DNA from: Saprospiraceae bacterium
GTDB taxonomy: Bacteria > Bacteroidota > Bacteroidia > Chitinophagales > Saprospiraceae
NCBI GenBank assembly: GCA_020627785.1
Contig: JAHDGF010000039.1
Location: 3,275-47,030 of the forward strand
Reading direction: 5' to 3'
DNA: 43,756 nucleotides
This document shows, piece by piece, positions 27,294 through 36,407 of the stretch; within the stretch, counting starts at the first letter, position 1, and every line of letters starts with the position of its first letter. The notes beneath the pieces are model-generated. The model saw nothing but the letters and a program-made list of their open reading frames with translations. It made no database searches and was not told the DNA's origin. A program made the translations under genes and the position numbers.

Positions 27294-29072
27294 TTAGTGA
27301 TTTCGTTTGATTTTTGACGGGATTGTGAATTTAAACAGGCTACCAGAATTCACGTTGTCTTCTACCCAGAGATTGCCCATATAACCTTGAATAATTTTTT
27401 TACAAATGGATAGACCAATCCCAGTTCCAGCACTTTGGTTTTTGTTTAGTCGTTTGAATATCTCAAATATTTGGACTTTATATTTGTCATCTATTCCTAT
27501 GCCGTTATCACCGATGGAGAAAATATATTCGCTCATGTTTTGTTCAATGTTTATCTCAACGAATAATGGTTCTGATTCTTTTTTAAATTTTTTAGAATTT
27601 TTTAATAGGTTTTCTAGGATTATGTCTAAATGAAAAGTCCTTATTGGTACTGTTTCAATTCCATTGAAATTCAACTTGTATTGTTCTTTAGAAATTTGGT
27701 TGTCCTCAAGTATTTTTGGAATTAGCGTGTTGATACTACATGGCTCAAAGGTTTCATCATCTGAATTCTCAAAAGAAATATATTGCATCAATGCTGAAAG
27801 CATGGAAGTAAGGTTATTCGCACTTTTAATAACATAATCAAGGTAGCCTCTTCCTTTGTCATCAATGGATGCTTCATATCTTTTTTTAAATAGTCCGGCA
27901 AAATTCGAAATGTTAGATAGGGGCGTCTTTAGATCATGTGTTACTATATATGCAAACTGCTTTAGCTCATCTTTTTGCAGCTGCATAATTCTATTTTTAT
28001 TTTCTAAAGCAAGAATTTCTTCTTCCTTGCTAACTAAAATTTGAGAAACATTAAATTCTTGATGTTTGGCCTTAATGATGTCTAGATTTTTATTTATTTC
28101 TTTTGATATGAAAAATGCTTTTTCGTAGTCTTTATTTTTTTCTTGAATGTCTTGCATTTTTGTGAGCCACTCATGCTTACTTCTATGTTGGTCAGTTGTC
28201 TCACAAAATTTGATGGACGACTTATATAGTGTTTCATATTCAGCCATTTTGTTTTCTGAAAGAAGTAATTCCCCGTCGAGTAAATCAATTTTGGCTAAGA
28301 TGTCATCTTGCTTTTTATCTTGTGTAAATTCTTTACCAATTTTTAAATACAGTTTTGCCTCATCTTGTTGATTCAAATCTAAATGAGCTCTTGCCATTTG
28401 TAGGTAAGCCCAGGAATTTATCCAATATGAGCTGAGAAGATCTACATTGTTTGATGTCTTACTATTAAAATCCTTGCAGTATATTATCGATTTCTTTAAA
28501 TATTCAAAGGCATCGTTAGGATTCTTATTTTGTATATGCGCTCTGGCATAATTCACATTTAAATAAGCGAGGCTTAGAAGATCATTTATTTGTGAGCAAT
28601 AAGAAATCCCCTTTTTAAAAAATTGTATTGCTTTTTCGAATTCCCCTAAGTTTAAATGATTAGATCCGATATTATTTAGAAAAATCCCGTTGAGTGATTT
28701 TACATTTAAATTAAATCCCTTTGTTTGATATTCAATAGAAGTTAAATGGTCATTTAATGAGTTGGAATAAGTATTGCCTAGTTCTCTATAAATTTTTGCT
28801 AATCTTTCTTTTTGATGAGGGAAATTTGAATTTAAAGTGATGTAGGCTTTATTGAGCGATTTTATGGAATTGAAAGCTTGATTTGTTAGGCGGTAAGCTC
28901 TTCCCAAATAAATCAGAATATCACATAAAAGTTCTAATTGCTGAGATTTTTGCGCTTTTTCAGCAATTTGCTCTACTTCAAATAAGAGTTCATAATCAAG
29001 GATTCTAGAACTATTTTTAAGTTCTTCAAACCTAGAGCGGTAATCAATTTGGTTTTTTTCTTTGATTAGCAA
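27294..29072 (-). CDS. Soluble TPR sensor histidine kinase
   Basis: 592 residues with no signal or membrane segment. Residues about 10-310 are tetratricopeptide-like repeats, then a coiled-coil linker (about 330-370), an HisKA domain with the phospho-acceptor H379 in IVTHDLKTPLSNI, and an ATPase domain with an N-box (N488/N492 in ILENLLKNSKKF), a G1 box (SIGDNGIGIDDK) and a G2 box (GTGIGLSICKKI). It is thus a catalytically complete cytosolic kinase that probably reads a protein partner through its TPRs. No response regulator is adjacent, so it is an orphan here. TTG start at 29072; an in-frame TAA lies just upstream. Confidence 0.9.
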   Translation of the reverse strand: MLIKEKNQIDYRSRFEELKNSSRILDYELLFEVEQIAEKAQKSQQLELLCDILIYLGRAYRLTNQAFNSIKSLNKAYITLNSNFPHQKERLAKIYRELGNTYSNSLNDHLTSIEYQTKGFNLNVKSLNGIFLNNIGSNHLNLGEFEKAIQFFKKGISYCSQINDLLSLAYLNVNYARAHIQNKNPNDAFEYLKKSIIYCKDFNSKTSNNVDLLSSYWINSWAYLQMARAHLDLNQQDEAKLYLKIGKEFTQDKKQDDILAKIDLLDGELLLSENKMAEYETLYKSSIKFCETTDQHRSKHEWLTKMQDIQEKNKDYEKAFFISKEINKNLDIIKAKHQEFNVSQILVSKEEEILALENKNRIMQLQKDELKQFAYIVTHDLKTPLSNISNFAGLFKKRYEASIDDKGRGYLDYVIKSANNLTSMLSALMQYISFENSDDETFEPCSINTLIPKILEDNQISKEQYKLNFNGIETVPIRTFHLDIILENLLKNSKKFKKESEPLFVEINIEQNMSEYIFSIGDNGIGIDDKYKVQIFEIFKRLNKNQSAGTGIGLSICKKIIQGYMGNLWVEDNVNSGSLFKFTIPSKIKRNH

Positions 29073-29234
29073 CTGGCTACTTTAATTTATGAAATAAAAA
29101 TAGGCGTTTGAGAATATATAGGGATAACGTGAGGTGCAATAACTTTTACCTTACATCAAAATTTGTGCGAAAAAATAATCAATTGACTTTTAAAAGGGCT
29201 CCAAGAAATAAAGTGACATATATTTTACATCCTT

Positions 29235-29921
29235 TTAAGGTCTTTCTTTATCATTTTTAAGCAACCTAAATATCTCACTAGCATGCATGTAAATCACAAT
29301 TGGAACTACAGTCGCAGGAAGCAAGATGAATGGGAATAGAGTAACAGCTATATTTGGCTGATTGAAACCAAATAATTGGAAAGGGAGTTCTGCAGAAAAA
29401 ATACCAATAAAGAAGATGCAGAAGATAAGAATTAATCCTATGCAGTTCCAGACCAAAAGCCATTGGTTGGTTATTTTTTTTCTAAAGGTAAGATAGGCAA
29501 TTATTGGTGCAGAAATTCCCATTACAATATCAAAATTCCAACCCTCATAGGTCATAACCTCTGGAATAAGCTCCTGACTAAAAAGTCCAAACAGGCAGAG
29601 TTCCATTGGGAGTCTTATTGTGTGTAAAAATGCAGCCAAAGTTGTATTTCTTTTTTTTGAAACATCGAATAACGAGGTTGATTGAAGACCATAAATAATA
29701 AATAGAATAGAGGGAAGGAAGACTAGAAGAAACCTGGGCGGTATACTTGTGGTGTTTTTATAAAATCCTTGCTGAGCAAGTATGGAATGAATGATTGACC
29801 ATACAACAATGATAAGGGATGATTTTAGGGCTTTACCATTCGCAAAATAGTAGAGTATTATTGATGCCAGCGTAGTGCCTAAAAATACAATTGAAACCGT
29901 TGAAGAAAGTTGGTCAGTCAT
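29235..29921 (-). CDS. Seven-helix membrane protein of unknown function
   Basis: 228 residues with about seven membrane segments. Conserved-looking motifs IHSILAQQGFYKNTTSIPPR, HTIRLPMELCLF and TYEGWNFDIVMGISAPII recur in an unnamed family I associate with Bacteroidota; no function is known. ATG at 29921. A -7-like TAACTTTG lies on the minus strand at 29947-29940, about 20 bases before the ATG, with no clear -33 element. Separate from the VOC gene upstream by 38 bp. Confidence 0.75.
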   Translation of the reverse strand: MTDQLSSTVSIVFLGTTLASIILYYFANGKALKSSLIIVVWSIIHSILAQQGFYKNTTSIPPRFLLVFLPSILFIIYGLQSTSLFDVSKKRNTTLAAFLHTIRLPMELCLFGLFSQELIPEVMTYEGWNFDIVMGISAPIIAYLTFRKKITNQWLLVWNCIGLILIFCIFFIGIFSAELPFQLFGFNQPNIAVTLFPFILLPATVVPIVIYMHASEIFRLLKNDKERP

Positions 29922-29959
29922 TTAATTGAGTTTACATACCAAAGTTAAGTACTTCTCAA

Positions 29960-30331
29960 TTACACATGCTGGTCAATCAAAATCTGATTACCATCTGGGT
30001 CCATTAAAATGATGCTTGCTGGTCCTGTAGTATTTTCATTCGCTTCTGAAATGAGTGGGATACCATCATTTTTTAAGCTTTGTTGAATGGATCTCACATC
30101 TTCAAATTTCTCGAGCTTATGAGCTTGTTGATTCCAGCCTGGATTAAAAGTAAGAATGTTATTTTTAAACATGCCTTGGAAAAGACCGATGGTGGAATTT
30201 TCATTTTGCATGATGAGATAGTTCATCTTTTCGTCTCCTCCTATAACGTCAAAGCCGAGCTTGGTGTAAAACTCTTTAGATTTTTGAAGATTTTTTACGG
30301 ATAAGCTGATTGAAAATGCGCCTAATTTCAT
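29960..30331 (-). CDS. VOC family protein (glyoxalase/dioxygenase fold)
   Basis: The 123-residue protein has the vicinal oxygen chelate fold: FSISLSVKNLQKSKEFYTKLGF at the N-terminus and the C-terminal SIILMDPDGNQILID, which matches the usual 'DPDGN..E' end, though with Ile in place of Glu. It could be an isomerase, a resistance-type binder or a lyase; substrate unknown. ATG at 30331. It lies upstream of the seven-helix protein on the same strand and may be co-transcribed. Confidence 0.87.
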   Translation of the reverse strand: MKLGAFSISLSVKNLQKSKEFYTKLGFDVIGGDEKMNYLIMQNENSTIGLFQGMFKNNILTFNPGWNQQAHKLEKFEDVRSIQQSLKNDGIPLISEANENTTGPASIILMDPDGNQILIDQHV

Positions 30332-30539
30332 AATGAAGATATATTTGAAATCAAGATAGTCATTCTTTCAGTTTCTTTTTTTAGCTATGGTCCTTCTAGT
30401 AATACGATCGATTTATAGCTTCGTCCATTTGCGAAAGCGTAAATGTTGCATGAAGTCTCTAAAACTACCTCTGTCGAAATCTGGTCGAAAATTGATTGAA
30501 ATATTGTGTATTTTTAGATAAATCTAAATTCATCGAACA

Positions 30540-33029
30540 ATGCGACCAACTAAAACAAAACTAACTTTCCTCTTCTTGGTTTTTTATGTAAGTGTTATTG
30601 GACAGCAAGAAGTTCCGATACTAAATTACGCGGTGGACGATTTTGGTAAGGTTCAAATTGAGGTGAATTCTACAGAAGAGAATTATTATTTATTAAGGGT
30701 TAAGCATTCTCCAGATGGTGAATTTGATTGGCCTACATCATTTACATTTGGCGAGGAAGGAACTACAATCATTACCGAGTCCTTGGCAGCTTATCCAGAG
30801 GAGTACTACAAGGTTGAGGAATATTCATTACTTAATCCAGGCGATTTTGATGCAGATGGAATTGATGATGTATCGGAATTTAATGACATGCCTTTTTACG
30901 CTCCAATTAATACTGGTACATATCTTACTCTTGATGATGGTGCCGCGGCACTGGAGTCGTATGAAAGATTTAATGAGCTGTCTTTAGATAATACTGAAAT
31001 TCCATGGGCTCAATTTCTTTCTGATAAAGAGTTTCTAAAATTTGTTATTCATAACATCCACTCAGACAGTCCTAAAATCTATTTCGTCAATAGTATAACC
31101 CATCAAACGCATTCTGCATTTATGAGTATACTGGGAATTTCTTATTTTAATGATGACGTTACAACAGGTGAAATTATTTTTCATCCCACCACTGCTGGTC
31201 CAGGTGGAACCATCGGTGTGTTTACTTTTAATTTCAGTTTGAGTCAATCCTTTCCTTTTGAAACTGTCAGATTAACCCAAGAATTATTGGCGACCAACAT
31301 GCCATTCTTAAAAAACAATTTGGCCTATTTTATTACAAGTACAAATGAATGGTCCTATGAAAATGATAAAGAATTATATGATGAATCCCGAATTCATGTT
31401 TTGCATGAGAATCAACTATTTGCGGATATAGATTATTTGCCTTTGAATGTTGCAGAAGGATATGGTATTTTTCGTTTGATGGAAAATAATGAGGTTCCTG
31501 GTTCGAGAGACGTTGTACTATATTCTTCGCTACCTAATTCCTTGCCAAGGGTGGGAGGCATAATGACCTCTGTCATTCAGACACCTTTATCTCATGTAAA
31601 TTTACGTGCCATTCAAGATAATCTTCCGAACGCATACATTAGGGATCCGCTTGATAATGATTACTTGGCTGGCTTACTAGGTAAGCCTGTTTATTATGCT
31701 GTTTATCCGGATGATTACTTTATACGTGAAGCGACCACTCAGGAATTAGATGATTGGTTTGAATCCATAAGACCTACAGTAGGGCAGAAACCCGCTTTAA
31801 ATTTAGACCATACCTCTATCTTGCTATTGGACGATATTACGTTTGATATGTCAGATGGTTTTGGCGCTAAATGCGCAAATGTAGCGACGATGAGCACCTT
31901 TGATTTTCCAGAAGGTACGATTCCAGATGGCTATGGAGTTCCGTTTTATTTCTATCATGAATTTATGATACATAATGGTTTCTATGAAGAGATTGATGCG
32001 CTACTTAGCGATACCTCATTTATGGCAAATCTTGATGTAAAGATTGAAAAGTTGAAAGAATTTAGAGACCGAATAAAGGCTGCTGATATGCCAGATTGGA
32101 TGCTGGAGGAATTGCAAGAAATACATGATGCTTTTCCATCAGGAACGTCTATCCGCTGCCGCTCCAGCACTAATAATGAAGATCTTCCTGGATTCAGCGG
32201 TGCAGGTCTTTACACTTCAAAAACTCAGCACCCAGATGAAGGACATATATCTAAATCTATTAAGCAGGTTTATGCCAGCATGTGGAACTTTAGAGCATTT
32301 GACGAGCGTGACTTTTATCGCATTGATCATAAGTTAGCAGCGATGGGAGTTTTATGTCACCCTAATTATTCTGAAGAAAAAGCCAATGGGGTTGGAGTCA
32401 GCATAGATCCAATTTATCAATCTTCGAGTACCTATTATTTAAACACACAGCTCGGAGAAGATTTAGTAACCAATCCTGATGTGAATTCTATTCCTGAGGA
32501 GATCCTTTTGAATAAGGTCACCGGTGAAAGCACAGTTGTGAGATATTCAAATTTGGCAGCATTTAATTCCATTATAATGACTGATGAATACTTAAGTCAA
32601 ATGAGGGAATATTTGGGAGTGATCCATAGAGAATTTAGAGAGCTTTATGAAGCAGATGATTCAGATGGGTTTGCCATGGACATAGAATATAAAATTACGG
32701 CAGATAATCAATTAATTATAAAGCAAGCACGACCATGGGCATCTTATTGGGCAGAGCAGGCACCTTCAGATGTTGTAGATCTAACCATTAATAATTTTAC
32801 AGTTTTTCCTAATCCCGTGGGTGATGTTTTAAATGTAGTGGGAGAAAATGAAAACTTAAGGTTAGAAATTGTAGACATTTTTGGATTGAAGTATTTTGGT
32901 GAGCCGGTCAATTTAATAAACGCTTCAGCTCAGTTAAATACTAGTGAATTGCCTTCTGGAATGTACTTTCTACAAGGAGTAGATAAGAATGGAGAAATAT
33001 ATTTTATTGAAAAGTTTTTCAAAAGATGA
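30540..33029 (+). CDS. T9SS-secreted PEP/pyruvate-dikinase-like protein
   Basis: 829 residues with a signal peptide (MRPTKTKLTFLFLVFYVSVIGQ) and a calcium-binding-like loop DFDADGIDDVSEF near residue 101. A swivel-like segment GGIMTSVIQTPLSHVNLRA (candidate phospho-His H352) comes next, then a PPDK/PEP-synthase nucleotide-binding region (RCRSSTNNEDLPGFSGAG, about 538-555) and a helix-rich part. The C-terminus (FTVFPNPVGDVLN ... ELPSGMYFLQGV) is a T9SS type A sorting domain. The swivel precedes the ATP-grasp-like part, the reverse of cytosolic PPDK. How an ATP-using fold works outside the cell is unclear; it may have become a binding or structural module. ATG at 30540; monocistronic. Confidence 0.8.
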   Translation: MRPTKTKLTFLFLVFYVSVIGQQEVPILNYAVDDFGKVQIEVNSTEENYYLLRVKHSPDGEFDWPTSFTFGEEGTTIITESLAAYPEEYYKVEEYSLLNPGDFDADGIDDVSEFNDMPFYAPINTGTYLTLDDGAAALESYERFNELSLDNTEIPWAQFLSDKEFLKFVIHNIHSDSPKIYFVNSITHQTHSAFMSILGISYFNDDVTTGEIIFHPTTAGPGGTIGVFTFNFSLSQSFPFETVRLTQELLATNMPFLKNNLAYFITSTNEWSYENDKELYDESRIHVLHENQLFADIDYLPLNVAEGYGIFRLMENNEVPGSRDVVLYSSLPNSLPRVGGIMTSVIQTPLSHVNLRAIQDNLPNAYIRDPLDNDYLAGLLGKPVYYAVYPDDYFIREATTQELDDWFESIRPTVGQKPALNLDHTSILLLDDITFDMSDGFGAKCANVATMSTFDFPEGTIPDGYGVPFYFYHEFMIHNGFYEEIDALLSDTSFMANLDVKIEKLKEFRDRIKAADMPDWMLEELQEIHDAFPSGTSIRCRSSTNNEDLPGFSGAGLYTSKTQHPDEGHISKSIKQVYASMWNFRAFDERDFYRIDHKLAAMGVLCHPNYSEEKANGVGVSIDPIYQSSSTYYLNTQLGEDLVTNPDVNSIPEEILLNKVTGESTVVRYSNLAAFNSIIMTDEYLSQMREYLGVIHREFRELYEADDSDGFAMDIEYKITADNQLIIKQARPWASYWAEQAPSDVVDLTINNFTVFPNPVGDVLNVVGENENLRLEIVDIFGLKYFGEPVNLINASAQLNTSELPSGMYFLQGVDKNGEIYFIEKFFKR

Positions 33030-33082
33030 TTCAAGGATGTTAGGTTATAAATTATATGCGAATAATGAAATAGTCTTAAACA

Positions 33083-33208
33083 ATGAAATCAAAAATTAAA
33101 AGATCAAAAAAAGTAAGAAAGAAGAGAAGTTTAGATCAAAAGGCATTATTAGAGATCCATGGGGGAGACCGAAAGCGAGGAAGATCTTCAAGAGCAAAAG
33201 TTGATTAA
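33083..33208 (+). CDS. Small basic protein (41 residues)
   Basis: ATG 33083 to TAA 33208 encodes MKSKIKRSKKVRKKRSLDQK... with 17 Lys/Arg in 41 residues. Nucleic-acid binding is plausible but only by charge. It starts 54 bp after the PEP-synthase-like gene and ends just before a strong hairpin (33211-33249), so it occupies a clean transcriptional slot. The GDRKRGRSSRAK tail vaguely recalls small ribosome-associated proteins such as THX, without enough similarity to name it. The rest of the 33030-33432 gap holds the hairpin and a promoter candidate for the symporter gene. Confidence 0.5.
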   Translation: MKSKIKRSKKVRKKRSLDQKALLEIHGGDRKRGRSSRAKVD

Positions 33209-33210
33209 AT

Positions 33211-33249
33211 AATAATAAAGTGGAAAGTAGGACTTTCTCTTTTATTATT
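33211..33249 (+). terminator. Terminator-like hairpin
   Basis: The left arm AATAATAAAGTGGAAAGT (33211-33228) pairs with ACTTTCTCTTTTATTATT (33232-33249) over 18 positions with one mismatch and two G-U pairs; the loop is AGG. The right arm is T-rich. It closes the unit formed by the secreted PEP-synthase-like gene and the small basic ORF. Confidence 0.7.
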
Positions 33250-33327
33250 TGAGACCCTTGCTTCAATAATTATTCGTTTTAAAACTTATAGTGCCTTTAC
33301 CTTCCCCACACTTAATACGGCCTATAA

Positions 33328-33361
33328 TTGTAAATCAGTTGATTTTCCTTGCTAATTTTTG
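33328..33361 (+). promoter_or_regulatory. Candidate promoter of the SSS symporter gene
   Basis: TTG at 33328-33330, a 22-base spacer, then TAATTTTTG at 33353-33361, one base longer than the Bacteroidota -7 consensus. The start codon is about 70 bases downstream. Confidence 0.35.
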
Positions 33362-33432
33362 CACTAAATCATGGGTGCTTAGTGTATAATATACCCTATA
33401 TTGCTTATCTCAAACCAAACTAATTATTGAAC

Positions 33433-35019
33433 ATGGCTATTCTTTCCTTTCTATTCTTTACTGCCTTAGTTGCCGGAGTTTCTTATGCATTAACCAGAAA
33501 AACTGAGCGAGACACCGCTGATGGATATTTTCTGGCAGGTAGAAGCTTGACAGGGGGTGTTATTGCAGGGTCGCTATTACTAACCAACTTGTCAACTGAA
33601 CAAATAGTTGGTTTGAACGGACAAGCTTACACAGAAGGGATTTTAGTGATGTGTTGGGAGACTTTGGCTGCCATTGCCATGGTGGTGACTGCCTTATTTC
33701 TTTTGCCTCGATATTTGAAGGGAGGAATTACGACGGTTCCCCAGTTCTTAGAAACAAGATATGATACGATGACAAAGACTATTGCCTCAGGACTATTCCT
33801 GACTGGTTATGTTGTAGTCTTATTGCCGATTGTTTTATACTCAGGAGCTTTAGCAATATTAACGATGTTTGATTTGCCTACTGTTTTTGGTATGTCGCAC
33901 ACTGCAACACTATGGTTGTGTGTGTGGGGTATTGGATTAATCGGTTCTGTATATGCGATTTTTGGTGGATTGAAAGCAGTGGCGATTTCTGATTCGATCA
34001 ATGCAATCGGATTATTAATCGGGGGGATTATGATTCCTATTTTTGGTTTGATGTACATTGGAGATGGTTCTGTAGGTCAAGGATGGTCTTCACTTTATAA
34101 TTCTAATCCCGAGAAGTGGAATGCGATTGGGGATTCAGATGCGAGTGTACCATTTGCAACCATATTTACTGGGATGATGCTGGTACAACTTTTTTACTGG
34201 GGAACCAATCAAGCAATCATTCAAAGAGCACTTGGTGCTAAGAACTTGAAAGAAGGGCAGAAAGGATTATTACTAGCGGCAGGTGTTAAGATATTAGGGC
34301 CATTAATTTTGGTTTTACCGGGGATGATCGCGTATTATATTTTTAAAGGAGAATTAACGGTTGCTGATGAGGCTTATCCTAGATTAGTGAAGACGGTACT
34401 TCCAGTTTCCTTAGTAGGATTTTTCGCTGCTGTACTTTTTGGAGCGATTTTAAGCTCGTTTAATAGCGCCTTGAATAGTTCAGTAACCTTATTTGGTTTA
34501 GATATTTATAAGCAATATTTCAATAAGGAGGCAAGTGATGAGACTGTCGTCAAATATGGCAAAAGGTTCGGTGTATTATTGGCCCTATTTGCAATGTTTA
34601 TTGCCCCACTGATTGCCAATGCTCCAGATGGATTATTTGGTTACCTACAAGAAGTAAATGGTTGTTATAGTATTCCAATTCTAACAATTATTGTAGTAGG
34701 GTATTTGACGAAATATGTTCCAGCCATTGCCGCAAAGATTGCGATTATTTTAGGTGCCGTTTTATACTTTATTAGTCAATTTATTTTGAAGCCGTATGTT
34801 TTTGGAGAAGAAAGCTACCCTCATTTCCTTCATGTTATGGCGATACTTTTCGTCATGAATGTGATTATCATGTTAATCATTGGTAAGCTTAAACCTAGAG
34901 ATGCTGCTTTCAAATTACCTTATTCAGAGCAGGTTGATATCACACCATACAGATACGTGAAGCCTTTTGGCTTGGTCATCGTGATTATTGTAATTATGAG
35001 TTATGTTTACTTCTCTTAG
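33433..35019 (+). CDS. Solute:sodium symporter (SSS/SLC5 family)
   Basis: 528 residues from ATG 33433 (MAILSFLFFTALVAGVSYAL); a TTG two codons upstream was not chosen. It has about 14 predicted membrane helices and the SSS signatures DGYFLAGRSLTGGVIAGSLL, SLLLTNLSTEQIVGLNGQAY and GAILSSFNSALNSSVTLFGLDIYK (the conserved SSFNSALNS). The family co-transports Na+ with sugars, amino acids or other organic solutes; this sequence is closest in feel to the sugar-type SglT group, but the substrate cannot be fixed. Monocistronic. Confidence 0.9.
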   Translation: MAILSFLFFTALVAGVSYALTRKTERDTADGYFLAGRSLTGGVIAGSLLLTNLSTEQIVGLNGQAYTEGILVMCWETLAAIAMVVTALFLLPRYLKGGITTVPQFLETRYDTMTKTIASGLFLTGYVVVLLPIVLYSGALAILTMFDLPTVFGMSHTATLWLCVWGIGLIGSVYAIFGGLKAVAISDSINAIGLLIGGIMIPIFGLMYIGDGSVGQGWSSLYNSNPEKWNAIGDSDASVPFATIFTGMMLVQLFYWGTNQAIIQRALGAKNLKEGQKGLLLAAGVKILGPLILVLPGMIAYYIFKGELTVADEAYPRLVKTVLPVSLVGFFAAVLFGAILSSFNSALNSSVTLFGLDIYKQYFNKEASDETVVKYGKRFGVLLALFAMFIAPLIANAPDGLFGYLQEVNGCYSIPILTIIVVGYLTKYVPAIAAKIAIILGAVLYFISQFILKPYVFGEESYPHFLHVMAILFVMNVIIMLIIGKLKPRDAAFKLPYSEQVDITPYRYVKPFGLVIVIIVIMSYVYFS

Positions 35020-35127
35020 TGAGGACTAAATAGATTCAATATTGCGATAGGATATATGAAAAATTAGGAGTTGAATCCTATTTATTTGTAGCACGATTAC
35101 TATTTTCTGTGTAAAAGCGAGAACGTG

Positions 35128-36237
35128 CTAAACGTAACTTAACAAAAATCCTAGAGTAGCTCCACCTAAAATTATCCAAAGGGTGTTTATGCCTTTAAAG
35201 TAGAAGTAGACAAAGAAACTCAGCGCACAGATAAAAATTGTTTTCCAATCAATTAAGATGCTCTGTCCCATCCGTAGGGTGACAACAACCATTACGGCTA
35301 CTGCAGCAACATTTACTGCCGCAAGAAAATTTCTCAACAGTTCTGATTTTTGCATCTGTTTCACAAACTTGTTTAAACCCCATACATAGAAAAATGATGG
35401 AAGGAAAATTCCTAAGGTTGCCAGTAGGGCTCCTTGAAGTCCTCCAATTTTATAGCCGATGAAGGTGGCTGTGGATAATACAGGGCCCGGCGTCACCTGA
35501 CCAATGGCAATGGCTTCTACAAGCATCGGGTGTGTGAGCCAACCTGCTTGCTCTATTAACTCTCCATCTAGGTAAGCAAAGAGTACATAACCGCTTCCAA
35601 AAAGTACAAGGCCTACCTTTAGAAAAATGAGGAATAAGGTGGTAGGAGTGTAAGCCATTTTAAGGAAGGCAAAGGCTGGTAATATCGCTAAGCTATTCAA
35701 AGATGGTTTTTTAATAACCTGCATTGTCAGCATGTACACAAGGCCAGCCGCTAGTATGCATAAGATCTCATTTATTCCGAAAAAACTGGCAGCAATCACT
35801 ACTAAACCGAGAACTAGAAGTGTTGAAGATTTTACTGCCTTCTTACCAAGCTTTAGAATGGCAGCTGCAATAAAAGATATGACCGCAGCCTTAATGCCAT
35901 TGACAATTGGAACAACCCATTCAATCGCACTATATTTTTCAAAGAAGATGGCTACAAGTAAGGTAAGAAGTACTGCTGGAATGATGAAAGACATGCCCGC
36001 AACGAAAAGTCCTTTCACGCCAGCTCTGTGATAGCCGCAGTGCATGGTCATTTCCGTGGAGTTTGGTCCTGGGATTAGATTAGTAGCTCCCATGTAGTCT
36101 AGGAATTCCTGTTCGCTCATCCATTTTTTCTTAGCGACCAAATCTTCCTCCATCATGGCAACATGGGCAGCAGGTCCTCCAAAGGCGACAAATCCTAATT
36201 TGGAAAAATATCTAAAAACTTCAGTTAGTTTACTCAT
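35128..36237 (-). CDS. chrA: Chromate transporter ChrA (two-domain CHR family)
   Basis: 369 residues with two tandem CHR domains. The first has GFVAFGGPAAHVAMMEEDLV and TNLIPGPNSTEM; the second has LVLFGSGYVLFAYLDGELIE and AIGQVTPGPVLSTATFIGY. This is the classic ChrA arrangement, predicted to expel chromate at the expense of proton motive force; some members move other anions such as sulfate. ATG at 36237. Convergent with the symporter gene; 35020-35127 contains only weak, long-looped inverted repeats (for example 35047-35053 with 35075-35081). Confidence 0.92.
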   Translation of the reverse strand: MSKLTEVFRYFSKLGFVAFGGPAAHVAMMEEDLVAKKKWMSEQEFLDYMGATNLIPGPNSTEMTMHCGYHRAGVKGLFVAGMSFIIPAVLLTLLVAIFFEKYSAIEWVVPIVNGIKAAVISFIAAAILKLGKKAVKSSTLLVLGLVVIAASFFGINEILCILAAGLVYMLTMQVIKKPSLNSLAILPAFAFLKMAYTPTTLFLIFLKVGLVLFGSGYVLFAYLDGELIEQAGWLTHPMLVEAIAIGQVTPGPVLSTATFIGYKIGGLQGALLATLGIFLPSFFYVWGLNKFVKQMQKSELLRNFLAAVNVAAVAVMVVVTLRMGQSILIDWKTIFICALSFFVYFYFKGINTLWIILGGATLGFLLSYV

Positions 36238-36407
36238 CAGCGGGTTAATTTCCTTGTTACCTCAAAAGTAATTTCTTAATGTTAATTTAGTATTAACTTT
36301 TGATTTATATTTTAGTTTGCATCAGGCAAGAATTTCTTTTCTAATAATTGCTAGGTCCTAATCAAAACTACTCTGTGGCAATTCTCGAGAATAAGGGATT
36401 CCTGCAA

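Noticed and set aside
30425..30442. An 18-base identity (CATTTGCGAAAGCGTAAA) shared by the intergenic region before the PEP-synthase-like gene and the coding region near 741-758.
   Set aside because: Only two copies, one inside a conserved coding sequence; likely chance or a common genomic word, not enough to call a repeat family.
35047..35129. Inverted repeats between the symporter and chrA as a bidirectional terminator.
   Set aside because: Stems are only 6-7 bp with loops over 20 bases; too weak to call.
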